Below, in pieces: positions 1-6,028 of a stretch of DNA of 6,028 nt. How positions within the stretch are numbered: position 1 is the stretch's first letter; every line of letters starts with the position of its first letter. The position numbers and the translations under genes were made by a program. Source of the stretch: CAYPKW01 sp964411425 (lineage in GTDB: Bacteria > Pseudomonadota > Alphaproteobacteria > Dongiales > Dongiaceae); the NCBI GenBank assembly GCA_964411425.1, contig CAYPKW010000119.1, positions 1-6,028 of the forward strand, read 5' to 3'. The notes below the pieces were generated by a model that saw nothing but the letters and a program-made list of their open reading frames with translations, had not been told where the DNA came from and made no database searches.

Positions 1-40
1 TGCTGAGGAGCCGGCGAAGCCGGCGTCTCGAAGCACGAGG
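1..40. repeat. Palindromic intergenic repeat, cut by window start
   Basis: This is an imperfect palindrome. GCCGGC at 10-15 and GCCGGC at 19-24 pair around the loop GAA. Outside them GAG (5-7) faces CTC (27-29), and TGCT (1-4) faces AGCA (32-35). The last bases, CGAGG, suggest that the outer left arm continues before base 1. The layout resembles a palindromic unit I remember as common between genes in Bradyrhizobium, Rhodopseudomonas and relatives; that link is from memory and was not searched. It lies just beyond the stop codon of the last gene of the minus-strand operon, so its transcript could form a 3' stem-loop that protects or ends the message. No U-run follows, so it is not a classical intrinsic terminator. 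Bases 41-90, between it and the stop codon, show nothing else clear. Confidence 0.5.
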
Positions 41-90
41 CAAGAGGTCGCCATCCTCGGCCCTTCGTATCATCTGTCAGAGTCGCATCA

Positions 91-680
91 CTAGGCCCAG
101 GCCGCGAGAATATTGTCGGTCGTCGCCAATCGGACGAGGGGGTCGAGGCGCGGCAACAGGACATCCAGCACCGCGGCGTGGGCGGCGGGCGAGGCGCTCG
201 CCACGGCGTCGACCGCGATCACGACTTCGAATCCGCGGTCGATCGCCGACAGCGCGGTCGCCAGCACGCATGAATCCGTCTCCACGCCCGCGAGGATCAG
301 GGTGTCGGCGCCGCGCCGGCGCAGCAGATCGCCGAACGGCCCGCTCCCGAAACAGGAGAACGTCGTCTTGTCGCAGACCTCGGCGGCGAGCTCTGCCAAC
401 GGCGGCGCCAGGTCGAGCATGGCCGCCGGCATGCGCTCGAGCGTGACGGCGGGCCAGCGTCGATAGAACGCGCGCCAAGCCGGCGGCGCGTCGTCCGGAT
501 TGCGCGGCGTAATGAAACGGCTGCACAGGGTGCGCTCCGGGCGATGGCGCGCCAGGCGCAGCAGGTTGGCGGCGATGTCGCCGGCGCCCAGCACGCGCCA
601 AGGCGTGTCCTCGACGAACATGCGCTGCATGTCGACGACGACGAGACGGGCGCCGGGGCCGTACGTCGCCCGGCCCGGTG

Positions 681-684
<4 letters not shown>
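91..684 (-). CDS. Isochorismatase-family (cysteine hydrolase) protein
   Basis: This 197-residue protein has the length and pattern of the isochorismatase-like cysteine hydrolases. These include isochorismatase, nicotinamidase, N-carbamoylsarcosine amidase and ureidoacrylate amidase, and they hydrolyse amides or vinyl ethers in the cytoplasm. The expected catalytic triad is visible: Asp18 in VVVDMQ, Lys106 in CDKTTFSCF and Cys139 in ETDSCVLATA. The cis-peptide region before the cysteine reads LAGVETDSC, as usual for the family. The ATG at 684 overlaps the TGA of the upstream ATPase gene as ATGA, and no strong Shine-Dalgarno sequence is seen, so translation is probably coupled. It is the last gene of a PotABCD-type transporter operon, which suggests that it acts on the imported compound. 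No signal peptide is present. The family is clear; the substrate cannot be read from the sequence. Confidence 0.93.
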
Positions 685-1753
<1,069 letters not shown>

Positions 1754-1757
<4 letters not shown>

Positions 1758-2539
1758 CGTTCGCCGCCGAAACGATAGAGCCGCGCGAACAGCAGCATGA
1801 TGCCCATCGACACCAGGATGATGATGGTGGAGATGGCGTTCACCTCGGGCGTGAAGCCCTTGCGGATCGCCGAGTAGATTTCCACCGGCAGGGTCGAGAC
1901 GCCGGGCGGAGCGAGAAAATAGGAAATGACGAACTGGTCGAAGGAGACGGCGAACGCGAACAGCGCCGCCGCCACCACGCCCGGCGCCATGACCGGCAGG
2001 GAGACGCGCCAGAAGGTCTGCCAGGGGCTGGCGCCGAGGGTGGCCGCCGCCTCCTCGAGCGCGGTGCCGAAGCTCTTGAGCCGCGCCCCCACCACCACGA
2101 TGACGTAGGGCAGCGACAGCGCGACGTGGCCCAGCAGCATGGCGTGCAAGCCCCGCCCGATGCCGATCCAGAAGAACATGACCAGCATCGAGATGCCGAT
2201 GATGAGCCAGGGAATGGTGATCGGCGGGAACAGCAGCAGTTGCAGGATCGTCTTGCCGCGAAATTCGTAGCGGGCGAAGGCCAGCGCCGCCATGGTGCCG
2301 AGCACGGTGGCGACGACGGTGTTGGCGAGCGCCAGCAGCACGCTGTTCAGGCCGGCGCCGAGCAGGCGATCGTTCTTCGCCAGGGCCTCGTACCACACGG
2401 TGTCCCACACCATGGGAAGCTGGTAGAGGCTCGACTGGTTGAACCCCATGACCGCCATGACCGCGATCGGCAGGTAGAGGAACGCGAGCAGCAGCGCGAG
2501 ATAGCCGCGCACCGCCCAGACATGGGTGCCGCGCGGCAC
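1754..2539 (-). CDS. ABC transporter permease, PotC-type, GTG start
   Basis: This inner-membrane permease has 261 residues if it starts at the GTG at 2539, the usual size for PotC-like proteins. Hydrophobic stretches at about 12-32, 65-88, 98-125, 133-152, 185-210 and 236-254 fit the six-segment core. The coupling-helix EAA motif, which docks onto the ATPase, reads EEAAATLGASPWQTFWRVSLP with EAA at 163-165, Gly169 and LP at 181-182. The GTG lies 1 base after the TGA of the upstream permease and has a GAGAG ribosome site 7 bases before it. The next in-frame ATG codons fall inside the first membrane helix and would destroy it. The frame is open upstream to 2695, but those residues are low-complexity and overlap the other permease. 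The stop overlaps the ATPase start. It pairs with the PotB-type permease to form the channel. Confidence 0.92.
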
Positions 2540-2540
2540 G

Positions 2541-3401
2541 TCACGGCTCTCGGAGCCGACCGCGCAGCAGCGGATACGAGGCGGCGAGGATGAGCAGCAC
2601 GATCGCCAGCATGATGAAGGACAAGGCGGCGCCGAACGGCCAGTTGAAGATGCGGGTGAACTGCTCCTCGATGATGGTGCCGAGCATGGTGCCACCCGCG
2701 GGCCCGCCCAGGATGCGGGGCTCCATGAACGAGCCGATCACCGGCACGAAGACGAGGACCGTGCCGGCGGCGAGCCCGGGCAGGCTCAACGGCAGGATCA
2801 CGCGCCGGAACACCGTGAAGGCGGAGGCGCCGAGGCTCCGCGCCGCCTCGATCAGGCTGTCGTCGATCGCCTGCAGCGAGATGTAGCAGGTGAGGATCAT
2901 GTACGGCAGGTACGAATGCACCAGGCCGATCACCACGGCCTCGTAGGTGAACAGCAGGTCGAACGAGGGCGCCCAGGGCAGCACCGCGTGGATCGCGCGG
3001 TCCACCAGCCCGTCGCCGCGCAGCACCATGGTCCAGGAGAACACGCGCACCAGCGCGTTGCTCCAGAACGGCAGCACCACTAACAGGAAGATCGCCTCGC
3101 GCCAGCGCCCCTTGACATGGCGCGCCATGGCGAGGGCCGCCGGATAGCCTAGGAGGATGCAGGCGAGGGTAACGTGGAAACCCAGCGTTAGCGAGCGCCA
3201 GGTGAGGTCGCGATACAGGCTCTTGTCGAGGAAGGCCTGATAATGATCGAGCGTCACCGCGGCTTGCCGTCCGCCGAACGGCGCCACGGTGAGGAAGCTG
3301 AAATAGAGCATCGCCGAGAGCGGCAGGAAGATCGTCAGCGCAAGCCACAGATAGGCGGGCGCCGTCAGCCCGGCCACCGCCAGCCTGCGCCTCGCTTCCA
3401 A
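2541..3401 (-). CDS. ABC transporter permease, PotB-type, TTG start
   Basis: This inner-membrane permease has 286 residues when started at the TTG at 3401. It begins MEARRRLAVAGLTAPAYLWL, a short basic N-terminus leading into the first membrane helix as in PotB-like proteins. Further hydrophobic segments lie near 71-92, 103-122, 150-172, 207-225 and 255-275. The ATPase-docking EAA motif is IEAARSLGASAFTVFRRVILP, with EAA at 185-187, Gly191 and LP at 203-204. A strong GAGGGAG site lies 7 bases before the TTG. The frame continues upstream to an ATG at 3482, but that start would add 27 mostly Gly/Arg/Pro residues and overlap the binding-protein gene, so it is disfavoured. The GTG of the second permease follows 1 base after its stop. 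The family call is secure; the exact start is well supported but unproven. Confidence 0.92.
   Translation of the reverse strand: MEARRRLAVAGLTAPAYLWLALTIFLPLSAMLYFSFLTVAPFGGRQAAVTLDHYQAFLDKSLYRDLTWRSLTLGFHVTLACILLGYPAALAMARHVKGRWREAIFLLVVLPFWSNALVRVFSWTMVLRGDGLVDRAIHAVLPWAPSFDLLFTYEAVVIGLVHSYLPYMILTCYISLQAIDDSLIEAARSLGASAFTVFRRVILPLSLPGLAAGTVLVFVPVIGSFMEPRILGGPAGGTMLGTIIEEQFTRIFNWPFGAALSFIMLAIVLLILAASYPLLRGRLREP
2547..2551 (-). promoter_or_regulatory. Ribosome binding site fixing a GTG start
   Basis: The minus strand reads GAGAG, then 7 bases, then GTG at 2539. The site lies inside the last codons of the upstream permease gene, whose TGA is at 2543-2541. The spacing is the same as for the binding-protein gene and the first permease gene in this operon, which supports GTG over the longer or shorter alternatives. 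Confidence 0.6.
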
Positions 3402-3408
3402 CGCGATG

Positions 3409-3415
3409 CTCCCTC
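3409..3415 (-). promoter_or_regulatory. Ribosome binding site fixing a TTG start
   Basis: The minus strand reads GAGGGAG, then 7 bases, then TTG at 3401. It is one of the strongest Shine-Dalgarno matches in the window, and there is no ATG near it. It decides the start of the first permease. Confidence 0.65.
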
Positions 3416-3419
3416 GGGC

Positions 3420-3441
3420 CCGCCCGCCGGGACGCGGGCGG
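3420..3441 (-). promoter_or_regulatory. Intergenic stem-loop between binding-protein and permease genes
   Basis: CCGCCCGC at 3420-3427 and GCGGGCGG at 3434-3441 form a perfect 8-bp, all-G/C stem around a 6-base loop. It starts 7 bases after the stop codon of the binding-protein gene and ends 4 bases before the ribosome site of the first permease. No U-run follows, so full termination is unlikely. In many importer operons a stem-loop here protects the upstream message from 3' decay and lowers membrane-gene output, so that the binding protein is made in excess. That role is inferred from position and the strength of the stem. Confidence 0.6.
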
Positions 3442-3448
3442 CGCCGAC

Positions 3449-4537
3449 CTACTGGGCGAAGGAGGCCTTCGCCTCGTCCCACAGCTCCTGGTACTTGGCG
3501 CGCTCCTCGTCGCTGAGCGGCGCCATGAACTGCAGCCGGTCGATGGCGGCCTGATCGGTGTGGATCTGGCGCCCCATGTCGCCCTCAGGCAGCGCCTCGT
3601 TGGCCTTGACGTTGGCCGACGCGGGTGCGCCCACCGTGGTCGCCCACTTGACGTAGAACTCGGGATCGACCATGAAGTCGATGAAGGCGTGGGCCGCCTT
3701 GGGATTGGGCGCGTCCGTCGCGATCGAGAGGCCGTCGAACCAGCCGATCGCCCCCTCCTTTGGCACGGAGAAGCCGACCGGAAGATGGGCGTTGGTTCGG
3801 CTGCGCGCGGCCGATCCGCTCCAGTACACCGCGATGTCGAAGTCCTTGGCCGCCATGTACTTGTTCCACTCGTCCTCGGACGACCAGAAGGTCTTGATCT
3901 GGCCCTTGAGCGCCCTTAGCTTGTCGCGGATTTTGTCGAGGTCCGCCGGGTGGTTCATGTCCTGACCAGTGGCGATGGCGGCGAAGCTGACTGACTCCAC
4001 GGCGTCGTCGCGCCAGCCGACGCGCCCGGCGTAGGCCGGGTCCCAAAGCACCTCGATGCTGTTGGGCGCCTGGGTAACGACCTCCGAGTTGTAGGCGATG
4101 GACGTCATGCCCCACACCCAGGCGACGCCGTACAGCTTGCCGTCGATATTGAAGCGCGGCGAATCGCGCAGGGTCGGGTTGAGGTCGCCGTAGTTCTTGA
4201 TCTGCGCCGGATCGATCGGCTGCAGCACCCCCTCGGCGACCGCCTGCTCGGTGAACGAGCTGTTGATGAGCACCACGTCGTAAGTGCCCGGGCTGGTGCG
4301 CAGCTTGGTGAGCATCTCCTGCTCGGAGTTGAAATTGTCGTGGATCACCTTGACCCCGGTGCGCTCCTCGAAAATCTGCACCGCCCAGGCCTCGTCGGTG
4401 CCGTAGCCCTGCCAGTTGAGGACGTGCAGGGTCTTCTCCTCGGCTCGCGGTTGGCCGAGCCCGGCCGCGAGCAACGCGGCCAAGGCCAGCGTGCCAACGG
4501 CGATGCGGGACAGTAGCTTGCTGACGCTGCGGATCAT
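3449..4537 (-). CDS. Periplasmic substrate-binding protein, PotD-type
   Basis: This 362-residue protein captures the ligand in the periplasm and delivers it to the two permeases. The N-terminus is a signal peptide: basic MIRSVSKLLSR, then a hydrophobic run of Ala, Leu and Gly, with cleavage probably between residues 28 and 32. The mature part follows the spermidine/putrescine-binding fold: LHVLNWQGY near 37-45, VWGMTSIAYN near 141-150, WRDDAVES near 175-182, YWSGSA at 238-243 and EGAIGWFDGLSIA at 261-273. From my memory of E. coli PotD, Asp178, Glu181, Trp239, Trp266 and Asp268 match its ligand residues Asp168, Glu171, Trp229, Trp255 and Asp257. Glu36 of PotD is replaced by Gly44. The ATG at 4537 has AAAGGGAG 7 bases upstream; the longer frame to 4645 would put 36 charged residues before the signal peptide. 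First gene of the operon. Confidence 0.93.
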   Translation of the reverse strand: MIRSVSKLLSRIAVGTLALAALLAAGLGQPRAEEKTLHVLNWQGYGTDEAWAVQIFEERTGVKVIHDNFNSEQEMLTKLRTSPGTYDVVLINSSFTEQAVAEGVLQPIDPAQIKNYGDLNPTLRDSPRFNIDGKLYGVAWVWGMTSIAYNSEVVTQAPNSIEVLWDPAYAGRVGWRDDAVESVSFAAIATGQDMNHPADLDKIRDKLRALKGQIKTFWSSEDEWNKYMAAKDFDIAVYWSGSAARSRTNAHLPVGFSVPKEGAIGWFDGLSIATDAPNPKAAHAFIDFMVDPEFYVKWATTVGAPASANVKANEALPEGDMGRQIHTDQAAIDRLQFMAPLSDEERAKYQELWDEAKASFAQ

Positions 4538-4570
4538 CCGAATTCTCCCTTTGGCGCGGGCGGCGTTACG

Positions 4571-4591
4571 CGCCGGGCGATCGGCCCGGCG
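4571..4591 (-). promoter_or_regulatory. Leader hairpin before the binding-protein gene
   Basis: CGCCGGGC at 4571-4578 and GCCCGGCG at 4584-4591 pair perfectly over 8 bp around the 5-base loop GATCG. It lies 33 bases before the start codon, inside the leader of either proposed promoter. A competing 6-bp stem, GGCGCG at 4553-4558 with CGCGCC at 4569-4574, shares bases with it and sits directly beside the ribosome site, so the two cannot form together. Such stems arise by chance easily in GC-rich DNA; a regulatory role is only a possibility. Confidence 0.4.
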
Positions 4592-4614
4592 GCGCTCTCC
4601 CGCTTCCGACCTCG

Positions 4615-4697
4615 CATTAATGGCCGCGCCCGCGCGCCCGGTCAAGCAGGCGCCGTCGCGGCGGCCATCGGCAACCTGCGCTCCTTACATTAATGGC
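4615..4697. repeat. Two CATTAATG palindromes, 73 bases apart
   Basis: The sequence CATTAATGGC occurs at 4615-4624 and again at 4688-4697. Its core CATTAATG is a perfect 8-base palindrome. On the minus strand the match is longer: GCCATTAATG, two variable bases, then AGG in both copies. The 73-base offset is close to seven helical turns, so both copies would face the same side of the DNA. The proximal copy covers the -10 of a candidate ABC operon promoter. This looks like a paired operator for a regulator not encoded in the window. Confidence 0.5.
4616..4645 (-). promoter_or_regulatory. Candidate proximal promoter of the ABC operon
   Basis: On the minus strand TTGACC (4645-4640) is followed by 18 bases and ATTAAT (4621-4616), matching the sigma-70 consensus at five and four of six positions. 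Transcription would start near 4609, giving a leader of about 70 bases. The -10 lies inside a CATTAATG palindrome, which suits control by a repressor. The GC-rich 18-base spacer is not ideal. Confidence 0.4.
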
Positions 4698-4736
4698 TCT
4701 GCCCGGGCCTTCCGGAGATGGTGGAGGTTCCCGGTT

Positions 4737-4755
4737 TTGAGCTAAAATAACTCAA
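4737..4755. promoter_or_regulatory. TTGAG/CTCAA dyad, possible operator
   Basis: TTGAG at 4737-4741 and CTCAA at 4751-4755 are inverted around an AT-rich 9-base centre, CTAAAATAA. This is the most AT-rich part of the window, about 15 bases downstream of the -10 of the distal minus-strand promoter candidate. The geometry fits a dimeric regulator, but the arms are short. No known consensus is recognised. Confidence 0.3.
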
Positions 4756-4769
4756 CTGAAACAATTGGT

Positions 4770-4798
4770 TATATACTACGCCGCAATCCGCTTGACAA
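4770..4798 (-). promoter_or_regulatory. Candidate distal promoter of the ABC operon
   Basis: On the minus strand TTGTCA (4798-4793) is followed by exactly 17 bases and TATATA (4775-4770). Both boxes are good sigma-70 matches and the spacing is optimal. Transcription would start near 4763, giving a leader of about 225 bases that includes both CATTAATG sites and the hairpin at 4571-4591. Its -35 shares five bases with the -35 of the divergent suf promoter, so the two cannot easily be bound by polymerase at the same time. Confidence 0.45.
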
Positions 4799-4819
4799 TG
4801 CGGTCTTAGACCCTATTTT
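4792..4819 (+). promoter_or_regulatory. Promoter of the Rrf2 regulator and suf genes
   Basis: TTGACA at 4792-4797 is a perfect -35 box, followed by 16 bases and TATTTT at 4814-4819 (ATTTTT at a 17-base spacing is the alternative). Transcription would start near 4826, about 44 bases before the regulator start codon. The spacer contains the GGTCT-T-AGACC dyad, so a bound dimer would block polymerase directly. Position and match make this the best promoter candidate in the window. Confidence 0.6.
4802..4812. promoter_or_regulatory. GGTCT-T-AGACC dyad, likely autoregulatory operator
   Basis: GGTCT (4802-4806) and AGACC (4808-4812) form a perfect 5+1+5 inverted repeat placed between the -35 and -10 of the suf promoter. 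Further out TTGA (4792-4795) and TCAA (4820-4823) are also inverted but one base off the same centre. Rrf2 proteins are dimers that usually bind longer dyads of about 25 bases and often repress their own promoter. Binding by the adjacent regulator is therefore a reasonable inference, not a demonstrated match to a known box. Confidence 0.45.
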
Positions 4820-4869
4820 TCAATCATTACCGAATCAGTCATGTTTATCGTTACCCCGCGAGGTTGCTG

Positions 4870-5322
4870 ATGATCCGACTGAGCAGGCTCGCCGACTATG
4901 GCGTTGTGCTGGCCGGCCACATGGCGAACCGGCCCGACGAGTTTCATAACGCCTTGGAGTTGGCCGAGCGGACGCTGTTGCCGACGCCCACCGTCAGCAA
5001 GATCCTGGCGGCGCTGGGGCGGGGCGGCGTGCTGGTGTCGCACCGCGGCGCCAAGGGCGGCTATCGCCTCGCGCGCGAGCCAGGCCGGATTTCCGTCGCC
5101 GACATCATCGCCGCCCTCGACGGGCCGATCGCGCTCACGCTGTGCATCGAGCACGGCGATGGCGCCTGCGACGTGGAGGCGATCTGCCCGAGCCGGCAGG
5201 GCTGGCACCGCATCAACGCCGCGCTCCTCAAGGCGTTGCAGGAGGTCTCGCTCGCCGACATGACGGCGACGTTGCCGGTCGGCGCGGCGCCGCGCGCCGG
5301 CGCGGCGGCGAGGCTTGGGTAG
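4870..5322 (+). CDS. SUF-associated Rrf2-family transcriptional regulator
   Basis: This 150-residue protein is an Rrf2-type DNA-binding regulator of the kind found at the head of suf operons (SUF system Fe-S assembly regulator, an IscR relative). The N-terminal winged helix-turn-helix covers about 1-70: MIRLSRLADYGVVLAGHMA, a recognition region near TPTVSKILAALGR and the typical wing GAKGGYRLAR at 60-69. The effector region holds three cysteines, Cys92, Cys100 and Cys106 (CX7CX5C), in the area where IscR binds a [2Fe-2S] cluster, followed by GWHRIN and EVSLADM as in this subgroup. The ATG at 4870 is chosen because GAGG lies 6 bases before it and family proteins begin this way; a TTG at 4864 is the alternative. 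It probably senses Fe-S status and controls its own operon. The Ala/Arg/Gly-rich tail after residue 135 looks unstructured. sufB follows after 4 bases. Confidence 0.93.
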   Translation: MIRLSRLADYGVVLAGHMANRPDEFHNALELAERTLLPTPTVSKILAALGRGGVLVSHRGAKGGYRLAREPGRISVADIIAALDGPIALTLCIEHGDGACDVEAICPSRQGWHRINAALLKALQEVSLADMTATLPVGAAPRAGAAARLG

Positions 5323-5326
5323 CGCG

Positions 5327-6028
5327 ATGGCACAGACCAACGAAACCGTCGCCAGCTTCGGCACCGGCACCGGCTACAAATACGGCTTCGTCACCGATAT
5401 CGAGACGGAGACGGCGCCCAAGGGCCTCGGCGAGGACATCGTCCGTTTCATCTCGAACAAGAAGAACGAACCGGCCTGGCTCCTGGAATGGCGCCTGCGC
5501 GCCTACCGCGCCTGGACCAAAATGTCCGAACCGAACTGGGCCAGCGTCAGCTACCCGCCCATCGACTACCAGGACGCGTATTACTACTCGGCGCCCAAGA
5601 CGAGCGCCGCGCCGAAGAGCCTGGACGAGATCGCGCCGGAGCTGCTGCGCACATACGAGAAGCTGGGGATCCCGCTCAGGGAGCAGGAGCGGCTCGCCGG
5701 CGTCGCCGTGGACGCGGTGTTCGACAGCGTGTCGGTGGCCACCACCTTCCGCAAGCAGCTGGCCGAGGCGGGCGTGATCTTCGGCTCGATCTCCGAGGCG
5801 GTGCGGGAGCATCCAGACCTGGTGCGCCGCTACCTGGGCAGCGTCGTGCCGTATTCCGACAACTTCTTCGCCACGCTCAACTCGGCCGTGTTCACCGACG
5901 GCTCGTTCGCCTACATTCCGCCGGGCGTGCGCTGCCCCATGGAGCTGTCCACCTATTTCCGCATCAACGCGGCGCAGACCGGCCAGTTCGAGCGGACCTT
6001 GATCATCGCCGATAAGGGCTCTTACGTG
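5327..6028 (+). CDS. Fe-S cluster assembly scaffold SufB, 5' part
   Basis: The first 234 codons of sufB are present and the gene runs off the window; full SufB proteins are about 480-490 residues. SufB is the scaffold subunit of the cytoplasmic SufBCD complex, where iron and sulfide are assembled into Fe-S clusters with help from the ATPase SufC. Typical stretches are GYKYGFVTDIE near 16-26, NEPAWLLEWRLRAYRAW near 47-63, DYQDAYYYSAPK near 80-91, VPYSDNFFATLNSAVFTDGSFAYIPPGV near 174-201 and CPMELSTYFRIN near 203-214. The N-terminal helical region and the start of the beta-helix core are covered; the later catalytic cysteine is beyond the edge. The ATG at 5327 lies 4 bases after the regulator stop with no good ribosome site (GAGG is 13 bases away), suggesting coupled translation. 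sufC, sufD and sufS probably follow outside the window. Confidence 0.97.
   Translation, partial: MAQTNETVASFGTGTGYKYGFVTDIETETAPKGLGEDIVRFISNKKNEPAWLLEWRLRAYRAWTKMSEPNWASVSYPPIDYQDAYYYSAPKTSAAPKSLDEIAPELLRTYEKLGIPLREQERLAGVAVDAVFDSVSVATTFRKQLAEAGVIFGSISEAVREHPDLVRRYLGSVVPYSDNFFATLNSAVFTDGSFAYIPPGVRCPMELSTYFRINAAQTGQFERTLIIADKGSYV

Noticed and set aside
36..59. CGAGG/CCTCG inverted repeat as an intrinsic terminator
   Set aside because: The stem has only 5 bp around a 14-base loop and lacks a U-run in either direction.
1758..2408. Upstream extension of the ATPase frame suggesting a fusion protein
   Set aside because: The extra 217 residues are Arg/Ala/Gly/His-rich, match no fold, and overlap a clearly coding permease on the same strand in another frame. 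The ATGA overlap at 1757 gives a normal start.
2347..3348. Long open frame on the minus strand across both permeases
   Set aside because: It is a frame shadow caused by GC-rich codons. Its composition is low-complexity, and the true permease frames carry the EAA motifs and membrane helices.
4538..4645. N-terminal extension of the binding protein to an ATG at 4645
   Set aside because: It would place 36 charged residues before the signal peptide. The ATG at 4537 has a strong ribosome site and is followed directly by a normal signal sequence.
5281..5312. Run of GCG/CGC repeats at the end of the regulator gene as a regulatory hairpin
   Set aside because: It encodes the Ala/Arg/Gly-rich tail and is low-complexity GC sequence in which many weak pairings are possible; no single stem stands out.
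4813..5370. Minus-strand open frame opposite the Rrf2 regulator
   Set aside because: It would run across the suf promoter and regulator. It has no domain signal, and the plus-strand protein is clearly recognisable.

Overview
The window looks like GC-rich chromosomal DNA (roughly two thirds G+C by eye, strong G/C preference at third codon positions) from an alphaproteobacterium, probably Rhizobiales or Rhodospirillales. The reasons are the codon use, an Rrf2 regulator placed directly in front of sufB, the SufB sequence, and a left-edge palindrome of a kind I associate with Rhizobiales intergenic DNA. No mobile element, CRISPR array, rRNA or tRNA was seen.

Left and centre (91-4537, minus strand): one tightly packed five-gene operon. 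In transcription order it holds a secreted PotD-type substrate-binding protein (4537-3449), two inner-membrane permeases (3401-2541 and 2539-1754), a PotA-type ATPase (1757-681) and an isochorismatase-family hydrolase (684-91). The last two junctions are 4-base ATGA overlaps. The two permeases are separated by 1 base, and they appear to start at TTG and GTG, each with a Shine-Dalgarno sequence 7 bases upstream. A perfect 8-bp stem-loop lies between the binding protein and the first permease. The transporter probably imports a polyamine-like cation or related amine. The hydrolase is translationally coupled to it and may process the imported compound, but the substrate is not known. A palindromic repeat at 1-40 follows the operon and may help end it.

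Middle (4538-4869): a 332-base divergent control region, more AT-rich on its right side. It carries a plus-strand promoter for the suf genes and two candidate minus-strand promoters for the ABC operon, one of which shares its -35 position with the suf promoter. It also has a GGTCT-T-AGACC dyad in the suf promoter spacer, an outer TTGAG/CTCAA dyad, two copies of a CATTAATG palindrome 73 bases apart, and a perfect 8-bp leader hairpin.

Right (4870-6028, plus strand): the start of a SUF iron-sulfur cluster assembly operon. It has a three-cysteine Rrf2-family regulator followed after 4 bases by sufB, which is cut off by the window end after 234 codons.

Overall this is mostly recognisable biology. 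The parts worth a second look are the hydrolase attached to the transporter, the altered ligand pocket of the binding protein, and the crowded divergent control region.
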